This document shows, piece after piece, positions 53,553 through 61,520 of a DNA stretch of 64,000 bases (positions are counted from its first letter, which is position 1; the number at the start of each line of letters is the position of its first letter). Under the pieces are notes generated by a model. That model worked only from the letters and a program-made list of their open reading frames with translations. It searched no databases and was not told the origin of the DNA. Made by a program: the position numbers and the translations under genes. Source of the DNA: Chitinophaga sp. Cy-1792 (lineage in GTDB: Bacteria > Bacteroidota > Bacteroidia > Chitinophagales > Chitinophagaceae); NCBI RefSeq assembly GCF_011752935.1, contig NZ_VWWO01000002.1, positions 682,001-746,000 on the forward strand, written 5' to 3'.

Positions 53553-54294
53553 GCATCGGGATAGTCGCATTTTTGAAGGGATATGCTTCCAGCATCAGCC
53601 GCAGCTTTTTGTTGGAGGCAATATCCCGGATGGCTTGCAGGTGCTTTTCGTGATGCAGATCTGTGCCGATATAATCTACCAGGTTTTTCTGTATCAGGTA
53701 GTCTGCCGCCTGCTTAATATGCTTGCCATAATAGCCTGTTAGGGAGAGCAGGTTTACCTGTAGCATACAGCCTCTTTCCCTGAACCGGGCATACGTTTCC
53801 GGGTGACTGTGATAATAGGCGTAGCGTTCCGGATGGGCCAGCAGCGGCTGATAGCCCGCGGCCTGCAAGTCGAACAGCCACTGGAATATCTGTGGTGGCG
53901 CCGACATAAACGACATCTCTACCAGCACTGTTTTATTGAAAAGGGTCAGCATCGGCTGCCCTAATGTTTCCGGCAGATTTTCATCCAGGTAATATTCCGC
54001 TGCATGATGGAAGGGGATATCGTTTCCACGTTTCCTTAATGCGGACAATACATCCAGGTAGGGATTTTTCAGGGTGCCTGCATTATTAGGATACCTGTCG
54101 GGCATCGCATGTGGTGTGGTGATCACCTGGTGAATACCCAGCTGCTGTAGTTGCTCTATAAAATTTACACTGGTGGTAATTTCACGCACGCCGTCATCAA
54201 CGGCGGGCAGTAAATGTGAATGTAGGTCCGTTCCCATGAATGCCAGCAATGATTTCGTACTGGCTGCCGGTTCTCGTCTGCGGAATAAAAACAT
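53542..54294 (-). CDS. CpsB/YwqE-like PHP-domain tyrosine-protein phosphatase
   Basis: This is a 250-residue PHP-fold metallophosphatase. The N-terminal metal motif is TDLHSHLLPAVDDG, followed by VITTPHAMPDRYPN, ILVEMSF-like LVEMSFMSAPP, LAHPERYAYY and the C-terminal IGTDLHHEKHL. Such enzymes dephosphorylate BY-kinases; the target is almost certainly the Wzc-like protein at 36734-39112. It is encoded on the opposite strand and its 3' end overlaps the SprB-repeat gene by 11 nt. Expression is therefore separate from the operon it regulates. Confidence 0.92.
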   Translation of the reverse strand: MFLFRRREPAASTKSLLAFMGTDLHSHLLPAVDDGVREITTSVNFIEQLQQLGIHQVITTPHAMPDRYPNNAGTLKNPYLDVLSALRKRGNDIPFHHAAEYYLDENLPETLGQPMLTLFNKTVLVEMSFMSAPPQIFQWLFDLQAAGYQPLLAHPERYAYYHSHPETYARFRERGCMLQVNLLSLTGYYGKHIKQAADYLIQKNLVDYIGTDLHHEKHLQAIRDIASNKKLRLMLEAYPFKNATIPMLNV

Positions 54295-54341
54295 AAGCGG
54301 TTTTCTGATAAAGACTAGACTAAATAATGTATCCGGGGTCT

Positions 54342-54815
54342 TTATATCGAAATCAATGCCACAATTTCTTCCAGGTATTGCTGATCTGTTTCATCAAAAT
54401 GGGCCAGGAGCTCGCTATCTACATCCAGCACACCTTTCACGACACCATCACGTATGATTGGTACCACAATTTCTGAGCGGGAAAGGCTGCTGCAGGCAAT
54501 ATGACCAGGAAATGCTTCCACATCCGGTACTACTAATGTGGCCGCTTTTTCCCAACTGCTTCCACAAACACCTTTGCCTTTACGGATACGTGTACACGCC
54601 ACCGGCCCCTGAAACGGACCAAGCACCAGCTGATCTTCCTTCACCAGGTAGAAACCTACCCAGAACCAGTTGAACTGTTCTTTCAGTGCGCCGGCAATGT
54701 TTGCCAGATTAGCCACCAGGTCAGGTTCTCCGTCTATCAATCCTTTTATCTGCGGTAGCAGTGAAAGATATTGCTCCGCCTTTTCTCCTTTGGAAATTTT
54801 TAAATCTTCAGCCAT
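54342..54815 (-). CDS. Free methionine-(R)-sulfoxide reductase (GAF domain)
   Basis: This is a 157-residue GAF-fold enzyme reducing free Met-R-sulfoxide. The three redox cysteines C74 (VACTRI), C84 (GKGVCG) and C108 (HIACSS) have spacing 10 and 24, identical to E. coli fRMsr (84/94/118). LDVDSELLAHFDETD is the usual C-terminal segment. It is a cytosolic oxidative-damage repair enzyme. It lies divergent from idi and 47 nt upstream of the phosphatase on the same strand. Confidence 0.93.
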   Translation of the reverse strand: MAEDLKISKGEKAEQYLSLLPQIKGLIDGEPDLVANLANIAGALKEQFNWFWVGFYLVKEDQLVLGPFQGPVACTRIRKGKGVCGSSWEKAATLVVPDVEAFPGHIACSSLSRSEIVVPIIRDGVVKGVLDVDSELLAHFDETDQQYLEEIVALISI

Positions 54816-55004
54816 GCGTCAAAGGTAGGACAATCTTTGTCATACCAAAGGCATACTTAATTACACTTATATAAATATTTGCTCATTTTACGTTTAAAAT
54901 CGTATATTTATTCGGGTAACCATACAACAAATTCCAGTGAACCGGCTAACTGTCATCAGAAGCAAAAAAAAATTTTAACCTTACAACAAAACCCTAAATT
55001 AGAA

Positions 55005-55012
55005 TAACTTTG
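55005..55012 (+). promoter_or_regulatory. -7 box TAACTTTG for idi
   Basis: This is a perfect TAnnTTTG ending 7 nt before the idi ATG. It implies a leaderless or nearly leaderless message. No good -33 element is visible. Confidence 0.45.
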
Positions 55013-55019
55013 TTGCGCT

Positions 55020-55556
55020 ATGAAAATACCTGAAGTAATACTTGTAAACGAATCAGACGAAGCAATCGGTCAAATGGAAAAAATGGAAGCTCATCAGAAA
55101 GGGTTACTACATAGAGCATTTTCCGTATTTGTTGTAAATGATGCCGGCGAAATGCTGATTCAGCAAAGAGCGTTGGACAAGTATCATTCAGGCGGCCTGT
55201 GGACAAACACCTGCTGCAGTCACCCCGAACCTGGCGAAACAACGCTGGAAGCTGCCCACAGACGTTTAACAGAAGAAATGGGTTTTGATTGTCCTTTACA
55301 GGAGATTTTCTCTTTTACCTATAAAAATATTTTTAATAACGGACTTACTGAGCATGAATTCGACCACGTGTTGGTAGGTACCTATAACGGCCCTGTTCAT
55401 CCAAATGCCGATGAAGTAAATAGCTATCAGACCCTGACGCCTGATACTATTTTGAATATGATGGAAAAAGAACCGGATAGCTTTACAGTATGGTTTCACA
55501 AAGCTTTGCCAATGGTATTGGAGCACCTCAGAATGGCTACAGAAGTAAATAAGTAA
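55020..55556 (+). CDS. idi: Isopentenyl-diphosphate delta-isomerase (type I)
   Basis: This 178-residue Nudix-fold enzyme converts IPP to DMAPP. The metal and catalytic residues are visible: H31 in LLHRAFSVF, C66 in WTNTCCSHP, the Nudix-like segment ETTLEAAHRRLTEEMGF and E113 in EHEFDHV. It balances C5 units for prenyl chain synthesis. The next gene on the same strand, 243 nt on, is a terpene synthase, so a link to terpene formation is plausible. It may simply be a housekeeping isomerase. Confidence 0.95.
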   Translation: MKIPEVILVNESDEAIGQMEKMEAHQKGLLHRAFSVFVVNDAGEMLIQQRALDKYHSGGLWTNTCCSHPEPGETTLEAAHRRLTEEMGFDCPLQEIFSFTYKNIFNNGLTEHEFDHVLVGTYNGPVHPNADEVNSYQTLTPDTILNMMEKEPDSFTVWFHKALPMVLEHLRMATEVNK

Positions 55557-55799
55557 TCTGTTTATAATTTAATTCGGAAAGGCTTCAGTAGTAAGCACTA
55601 CTCGTTTCCTATGTCAGCGTGCCACAGGCCTGTCCGGTTTTTTATTGTTTCTATTTACTGTTGACCGATCACCGTTACCACTGATAGTGGTACTGAACTT
55701 TTATTGCTCATTACTCATCCTGCGGTTGCCTGACCGTAGTAAAATCTTTTGCTATACCATCATTTCAAGCTTCAAATGTTAACTTAAAATCACAGGCAC

Positions 55800-56774
55800 A
55801 TGAACGCTATCCAACTTCCGGCGCTACGGTATCCGTTTCCGTCAAGAGTAAATCCGCGCGCAGCTGAGGCGCAAATCCATGTCACTGACTGGGTAAAACA
55901 TTTTAATCTGATTACCTCACCGCTGGCGCAGGCAAAATTTAACCGCGCCAAATTTGCATGGCTCGCCGCAAGAGCCTTCCCTGATGCCGCTTTCGATGAA
56001 CTATGTCTCATCGCTGATTTCAACACATGGCTCTTCCTCCTCGATGACCAATGCGATGAAAACGCAGCCGGTAAAAAAGCAGCCTACCTGCGTACCATCA
56101 TGGCAGGACTCATGGACATCTTCCGTCAAAACAAAGTATTTACCCTCGAAGAGGCCGGACCATTACCTGCATCACTCTCCGACATCTGGGCCAGAATGCG
56201 CAACATCAGCCAGCCGGCATGGCGGCTCCGCTTCATCCGTAGCATGGAAGACTACTTCAATTCCTGCATATGGGAAGCAGACAACAGGGAAAATAACGTA
56301 GTGCCCTCGCTGAAAGACTATGTACACATGCGCCCATATACTGGCGCACTCTTCGCCGATGTAGAAGCCATCGACATTATCGAAAAAATCTACCTGCGGG
56401 AAAATGTGCTTTATAACGCCATCCTGCAACGTATGATCCTCGCCTGCAACAATATTGTATGCTGGTCAAATGATATCATCTCCTGTAATAAAGAATCATT
56501 ACAGGGTGATGTACACAACCTGGTACTGGTTCTCCAGCATGAACAGGGCCTTACCCTCCAGGATGCTGTTGCGGAAGCTACCCGCATGCATAATGAAGAA
56601 CTGGCCATCTTCCTGGTGCTGGAAAAACTCCTGCCGGTACAACATACCGATGAAGATTATGAACTGCTGCGCTATGTTTCCGTATTGCGCAGCTGGATGA
56701 TCGGTAACTATGAATGGAGTGTAATCGATACCGGCAGATATGACGTTGCCAGAAAAGTTGTCACTGCTAACTAG
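55800..56774 (+). CDS. Class I terpene synthase
   Basis: This is a 324-residue single-domain bacterial terpene cyclase. The aspartate-rich motif is DDQCDE (82-87) and the NSE triad NDIISCNKE (224-232). The pyrophosphate sensor R178 lies exactly 46 residues before the triad, and the terminal R313-Y314 pair is present. All catalytic elements are present, so it should cyclise FPP or GGPP with Mg. The product cannot be predicted. No P450 or methyltransferase is adjacent. The intergenic 55557-55799 shows no recognisable element. A hairpin plus T run follows the gene. Confidence 0.9.
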   Translation: MNAIQLPALRYPFPSRVNPRAAEAQIHVTDWVKHFNLITSPLAQAKFNRAKFAWLAARAFPDAAFDELCLIADFNTWLFLLDDQCDENAAGKKAAYLRTIMAGLMDIFRQNKVFTLEEAGPLPASLSDIWARMRNISQPAWRLRFIRSMEDYFNSCIWEADNRENNVVPSLKDYVHMRPYTGALFADVEAIDIIEKIYLRENVLYNAILQRMILACNNIVCWSNDIISCNKESLQGDVHNLVLVLQHEQGLTLQDAVAEATRMHNEELAIFLVLEKLLPVQHTDEDYELLRYVSVLRSWMIGNYEWSVIDTGRYDVARKVVTAN

Positions 56775-56801
56775 TATCTTTTGCCCGCAAGGCGCGCAGG
56801 G

Positions 56802-57002
56802 GCGCCTTCGGCGCATTTTTCTTGCTCGCAAAGCAGCATAAGTGGCAAAGCAGCAAAGGATTGTGTTTTATTGTTTTTTTATACCTATGATTTGCAAAAA
56901 TCAAAACATAAGCTTACAAACAACAAAACATAGGCCTTATGCTGCTTTGCCACTTATGCTGCTTTGCGAGCCCGCGAAGCGGAAAACCAGCGCCGAAGGC
57001 GC
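56802..57002. repeat. REPIN/MITE-like inverted-repeat unit
   Basis: A 30-bp perfect inverted repeat (56825-56854 and 56941-56970) encloses 86 nt. Each arm itself contains a tandem CAAAGCAGC motif. The outer ends carry GAA/TTC-loop hairpins with the same GCGCC stem in opposite orientation: 56802-56814 (GCGCC-TTC-GGCGC, followed by T) and 56990-57002 (GCGCC-GAA-GGCGC). The right end also has CCGC-GAA-GCGG (56972-56982) and the AAAACCA linker seen in copy 1 at 25845. The unit fills the gap between two convergent genes and doubles as terminator. Confidence 0.7.
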
Positions 57003-57010
57003 ATCAGCCC

Positions 57011-58039
57011 TTACGGCATCATTCTCCGCTTCTCTATCAGCCTGCCGATTCCCCAGAATGACAACGCAAGTATCCCGAAAAACAATCCCTTATTGGTTTT
57101 ATCCCACAGGTATTCAAAATATCTGGTATATAGATTCAGTAGGAAGAAGATGACCCCGAGATCCCTTATCATGGGGTCTTTCAGGCGTAAGCCCAGCAGG
57201 AAGGCCGCCACGCACTGCACAGTAAATACCACCACCCAGGCCAGCAGATGCACCTGCCGCAGCTGCTGCCATTGCTCCCAGGTGCCCGTATTTCCGAATA
57301 TGGAAATCAGCCAGCCAGAAATCATAAACAAAAACCAGCCACCACTATGCGTGATATCCCTGATAGGACTATTCAGCTTTGTGTTTTTCATCAGCGCCGC
57401 TGCGATAATCAGCACCAGTCCGAGTAATACCATGCGGCAGGGGAGGTTCATCCCCAGGAACCAGGCACTGTCGCCCGTCAGGTAATAAGTAAGCTTAACA
57501 TACGCCGGGATCAGGCACAATAAGGTAGATACCCACAGTAACCGCGACTGTAACGTGAACGCCAATACGCCGAATATGACCGTTGCCAGCAGCCAGAACG
57601 CACCATAATTGCCATCCAGGTAGTTGACAGATTTCCCCAGGTATACCACGGTAACGCCTGTACTGAGCACGGGCAGCAGCCAGAAAAGTTCCCGGTTAAA
57701 GGAAAAACCATACTCATGCCGCTTTTTACGCCAGCCATGTATACAAAGGAAGATAGTGCCAATGCCAAATAATAAGGCAATGACGCCATCGGTGAGGGCA
57801 AATTTCTTCCGGATAATCTCTATCCATTTTTCGTCGAGTACCAGTGAGCCAAAGGCCATCAATGCACAGGATATGGCCGCAATAAAAATGTATAAAGCAA
57901 TGGTTTGCCAGTCGCTGGTACGTACACGGATACTATCTTTCATCCTGCCCGCCTGGTCGTCTGTGATGATATCCGTTTTCCGCCATTCCGCGATGGCCCG
58001 TTGGAGGATTTGCGCCTCTCTGTTGTCTAATTCTGGCAT
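57011..58039 (-). CDS. DUF2157-like polytopic membrane protein
   Basis: This is a 342-residue protein. A cytosolic N-terminus of about 45 residues (LQRAIAEWRKTDIITDDQAG, the DUF2157-type W-x-G/D-I-I pattern) is followed by about 9-10 hydrophobic helices. The end is basic (GRLIEKRRMMP). The family has no established function. The stop codon lies 9 nt from the inverted-repeat unit. A TMEM175-like gene precedes it by 35 nt on the same strand, so the two are probably co-transcribed. Confidence 0.75.
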   Translation of the reverse strand: MPELDNREAQILQRAIAEWRKTDIITDDQAGRMKDSIRVRTSDWQTIALYIFIAAISCALMAFGSLVLDEKWIEIIRKKFALTDGVIALLFGIGTIFLCIHGWRKKRHEYGFSFNRELFWLLPVLSTGVTVVYLGKSVNYLDGNYGAFWLLATVIFGVLAFTLQSRLLWVSTLLCLIPAYVKLTYYLTGDSAWFLGMNLPCRMVLLGLVLIIAAALMKNTKLNSPIRDITHSGGWFLFMISGWLISIFGNTGTWEQWQQLRQVHLLAWVVVFTVQCVAAFLLGLRLKDPMIRDLGVIFFLLNLYTRYFEYLWDKTNKGLFFGILALSFWGIGRLIEKRRMMP

Positions 58040-58074
58040 GTTTGGTCGATAGATTGGTTTTTTTAGTGAGATGC

Positions 58075-58785
58075 CTAGAGATTTTTATCTACAATATGCA
58101 CGGCCCGCAGCGTATTCCGTTTTTTTATCTTCAGCCGGAAATAATTAAACATCGCCAACGCAGGAATACTCCAGTAACTCATATATTGATAATGGGTGTT
58201 TTCCGGAAAGAAAAAATAAACCATGGAAATAACCGTGAAACCTGTGGCCATCGTCAGGAAATTGTACTTGTAACGCTGGTACATAATTTCCTTTTCCGTG
58301 TAATGCCCCGGTACTGAAAGCGAAGGTTTCTTCTGAAACATATAGTAGGCTATCCAGAAAAGCGCTGCCAGCGCACCTGCCAGGTTACACAGGTACAGGA
58401 ATAACGGCAGGATAAAATGTGCCTTCACATGTATCAGCGCCGACGCTGAAAAAGGAAAGGTGACAATAAAAAACAGGAAAAAAAGATTCCTGTTAATCAG
58501 CCCATTATCATAATGCTGCAGGAAACGGCATAATAACAGGTGTCTCCTCCAGAAATTACCCAGAAATGCAAAAGTGGCAGCAAAAATCAGAAATTCGAGT
58601 AGTACAGGTTGCAGATAAGGCATGTAATTGGCTACCGGCACAGTATCAGGTATTTCAGGTAGTTTGATCTCCAGGATCAGCAGGGTGATGGCAATGGCAA
58701 ATACTGCATCACTGAAGAGGATAAGCCGGTCCAGCTCCAGTTCGCGGTGTTCAGATTTGGGTTCCTTAATAACAGACATTGACAT
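58075..58785 (-). CDS. TMEM175-family (DUF1211) putative potassium channel
   Basis: The signature LDRLILFSDAVFAIAITLLILEI, with the FSDxVFAIAITLL core, defines the pore-lining first helix of TMEM175 proteins. In bacteria these form K+-permeable channels. About six helices follow in 236 residues from the ATG at 58785; the ATG at 58779 is equally good. The open frame continues to 58878 but that extension is not conserved in type. Channel activity is inferred from the family. Confidence 0.87.
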   Translation of the reverse strand: MSMSVIKEPKSEHRELELDRLILFSDAVFAIAITLLILEIKLPEIPDTVPVANYMPYLQPVLLEFLIFAATFAFLGNFWRRHLLLCRFLQHYDNGLINRNLFFLFFIVTFPFSASALIHVKAHFILPLFLYLCNLAGALAALFWIAYYMFQKKPSLSVPGHYTEKEIMYQRYKYNFLTMATGFTVISMVYFFFPENTHYQYMSYWSIPALAMFNYFRLKIKKRNTLRAVHIVDKNL

Positions 58786-58928
58786 AATAGGATATATCAT
58801 TTTAGATAGACAACAGCAATATACAAAGTATCCTATAAAGCGGGAAAAACCGTTGCCCCATTCCCGTTGGCTTTCCATTCCGGTTCTGCCATTTTCTCCA
58901 TAAATATTGTCAACATTTTCAACATTTT

Positions 58929-58948
58929 ATTGTTATCTACCTAACAAT
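58929..58948. promoter_or_regulatory. Palindromic operator-like site before the efflux operon
   Basis: ATTGTTA-TCTACC-TAACAAT has perfect 7-bp arms and a 6-nt spacer, ending 25 nt before the tolC-like ATG. A repeated CAACATTTT lies just upstream (58913-58926). It is probably the target of a local or distant efflux regulator; no regulator gene is adjacent. Confidence 0.45.
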
Positions 58949-58973
58949 CGTCATAGACCGTCAAAGATTTCTT

Positions 58974-60317
58974 ATGCGTGGCACCCTTTTGCTGTTATCT
59001 CTTTTATTGATTACCGGATCGCAGGTTTACGCACAGGCAGATACCTCCAGAACAGGGACCTATGCTTTCAATTTACCTGATTGCATCTCTTATGGCCTTG
59101 CTCACCATCACGACGTGGTAAATGCCCACCTGGACGTAAAGTTCTCGGAAGAACAGGTGAAAGAAGCTACCAGTAAGTTACTGCCTCATGGCAATATCTC
59201 TGCTTCGCTGAATGATAACCTGAAACTGGCAACAACCTTCATCCCGGATTTTACTGACACTGCCCTGAAAAAGCAAGTCCCGGTGCAGTTTGGTACCAAA
59301 CTCAATTCCGGCCTTACGGGCGAAATTGATCAGACAATCTTCAATAGTGATTATTTTCTAGGACTGAAAGCCTCCAGAGTATATAAAGACCTCTCCAGGA
59401 AAACACTCAAGCAAACTAATATAGAAATCATAGTAGCCGTAACAAATGCTTACTATGCCGTACTTACCAACCAGGAAAATATCCGCCTCACGAAATCCAA
59501 TCTGCAACAACTGACCAAAACATTGCAAGATATCAGAAACAGATATGAGCAGGGAGTGGCAGAAAGAATTGATGTAGACCGGATACAGGTATCATATAAT
59601 AATACGGTTACCCAGGTAGGTAATCAGATACGTTTGCTCGTATATGCATTGCAGTTACTGAAATTTCAGATGGGGATGCCACAGGAGAACCAGCTTACCC
59701 TGACAGAAACTATCAAAGACCTCGATGCAGCCTATTTCCTCGCTGATACCGTCGATTACCGTACCGAAGACCGTATCGAATACAGTATGCAACAAACCCA
59801 GATTGCATTGTATGAGTTGCAACTTAAAAGTAAAAAAATGCAATACCTGCCATCTATCAACGGCTTCGTTAACTATGGATGGAACTGGTTTGCACAAAAA
59901 TTCGATAACCTCTATAAAGTGGGTTACGGCGCCTCAGTGCTAGGCGTATCACTCACCTGGCCAATTTTTACCGGCTTCGAAAGAGTCCACCAGATCAGAG
60001 AGAATGAAATAACGGTCAAAAAATCTAAAAATGACCTCGATTATCTCACCCAGCAAATAAATATACAGGTAAATAGTGCCAATACTGACTACCTCAATAA
60101 TAAAGACAACTTCGTTACAGCCAAGAAAAATATGGACCTCACGCAGGGCATATACGACAGGATCGTACTGAAGTTCGACCAGGGGGTCAGTACCAGCCTC
60201 GATGTGCTCTCCGCTGAAAACGAGCTCACCAAGGCCCGCACAGACTATATCACCGCCATGCTTAATATCCTCATCAGCAAAACTGCACTGGATAAGGCAA
60301 TGGGCAAAATCAAGTAA
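58974..60317 (+). CDS. TolC-family outer-membrane efflux protein
   Basis: This is a 447-residue protein with signal peptide 1-21 (QVYAQ) and two OEP repeats made of long coiled-coil helices. Segments include LPDCISYGLAHHHDVVNA, ITNAYYAVL-type VTNAYYAVLTNQENI, and NRYEQGVAERIDVDRIQVSYNN. The second repeat has FDQGVSTSLDVLSAENELTKA. It forms the trimeric outer-membrane duct of the RND pump encoded downstream. The adaptor gene starts 26 nt later. Confidence 0.92.
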   Translation: MRGTLLLLSLLLITGSQVYAQADTSRTGTYAFNLPDCISYGLAHHHDVVNAHLDVKFSEEQVKEATSKLLPHGNISASLNDNLKLATTFIPDFTDTALKKQVPVQFGTKLNSGLTGEIDQTIFNSDYFLGLKASRVYKDLSRKTLKQTNIEIIVAVTNAYYAVLTNQENIRLTKSNLQQLTKTLQDIRNRYEQGVAERIDVDRIQVSYNNTVTQVGNQIRLLVYALQLLKFQMGMPQENQLTLTETIKDLDAAYFLADTVDYRTEDRIEYSMQQTQIALYELQLKSKKMQYLPSINGFVNYGWNWFAQKFDNLYKVGYGASVLGVSLTWPIFTGFERVHQIRENEITVKKSKNDLDYLTQQINIQVNSANTDYLNNKDNFVTAKKNMDLTQGIYDRIVLKFDQGVSTSLDVLSAENELTKARTDYITAMLNILISKTALDKAMGKIK

Positions 60318-60343
60318 TTCTTAAAATGTAATTTCTTCTCCAT

Positions 60344-61498
60344 ATGTATCTGAAAAATTATTCAAGCATATTACTGGTGAGTGCAGTGGCGATTTTCAGC
60401 GCCTGTGGCGGTGGTAAATCAAAACAGCAGGGCATGATGGGACAAATGCGTGCTACCGTTGTTCCCTATACGGTGGAACCCGGATCCTATACTGTGGTGG
60501 AGAAATTCCCTGCTACGCTCATCGCCAATAATGTCGTGGAAATAAGAGCCGATGTTACCGGATTCCTGGACGCTATCGTGGCACCAGATGGTAGCAGAGT
60601 AGGTAAAGGTCAAGTACTTTACCAGATAGAAAAAAGCAGGTATACAGCCGTCATGAATCAGTCTGCCGCCTCCGTGGAACAGGCCCAGGCCGACCTGGCA
60701 CTACGCCAGCGCGACTATGACCGCTACAACAACCTCCTCCAGCACGACGCGATATCCAGGCAAACAGTAGATCAGGCCAATACAGCGCTGCTTACCGCCA
60801 AAGCCAACCTGGCTGCGGCTAAAGCCGCTGTAGCCCGTGCTGCCACTGATGTAAACCACTCCACCGTGAAAGCACCGGTAAGTGGGAAAATAGGTATCGC
60901 CCAGATAAGAGTAGGAGATATCGTAAATGCCGGCCAGACACTCATCAATACCATCGTGAACGAAGATCCGATGTATGTCGACTTTGACGTACCGCAATAC
61001 AGAATGCAGGAATTCCTCGGGCTGAAACAACGCCCGGGAGATTTTAAATTCTACCTGCAGTTTACCAATGGTGAACGTTACAGCGTACCAGGTACCATCC
61101 TTACCATTAATAATATCGTGGATGCCACTACCGGTACGGTAAAGGTCCGCCTGCAGTTTCCCAACAAGGAAGGCCTGCTGACCTCAGGTATGAGCCTGGT
61201 AGTACTCATGCAGTACAATACCTCTGCTTCACAACTGGCGATCCCGGCTAAAGCAATCGTTCAGAACCTCTCCGAAACCAGTGTCATGCTGCTTACCAAA
61301 GATAATGTCATCAAACAGCAGGGCATCCAGCCCGGCGCTGTTACGGATACCATGCTTATTGTAAATGGTGGCCTCAACGCTGGCGATAGAATAGTAGTAG
61401 ATGGTCTGCAAAAGGTAAGGCCTGGAGATACGGTAAATATTGCCGGTGCAACGCCGCCTGCCGCCGCCGGTCAGGCGCCTGCAAAAAAAGGCAAATAA
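60344..61498 (+). CDS. RND efflux periplasmic adaptor (AcrA/MexA family) lipoprotein
   Basis: This is a 384-residue membrane fusion protein. The lipobox is FSAC and the barrel-sandwich half-motifs are FLDAIVAPDGSRVGKGQVLYQIE and STVKAPVSGKIGIAQIRVGDIV. An alpha-hairpin of alanine-rich heptads lies between (about 100-165). The beta-barrel and membrane-proximal domains follow (LTSGMSLVVLMQ, GDRIVVDGLQKVRPGD). It ends in a Pro/Ala/Lys-rich tail. It bridges the RND pump and the TolC-like channel. Confidence 0.94.
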   Translation: MYLKNYSSILLVSAVAIFSACGGGKSKQQGMMGQMRATVVPYTVEPGSYTVVEKFPATLIANNVVEIRADVTGFLDAIVAPDGSRVGKGQVLYQIEKSRYTAVMNQSAASVEQAQADLALRQRDYDRYNNLLQHDAISRQTVDQANTALLTAKANLAAAKAAVARAATDVNHSTVKAPVSGKIGIAQIRVGDIVNAGQTLINTIVNEDPMYVDFDVPQYRMQEFLGLKQRPGDFKFYLQFTNGERYSVPGTILTINNIVDATTGTVKVRLQFPNKEGLLTSGMSLVVLMQYNTSASQLAIPAKAIVQNLSETSVMLLTKDNVIKQQGIQPGAVTDTMLIVNGGLNAGDRIVVDGLQKVRPGDTVNIAGATPPAAAGQAPAKKGK

Positions 61499-61520
61499 TC
61501 ATCAAAACTACTCTCACAGC

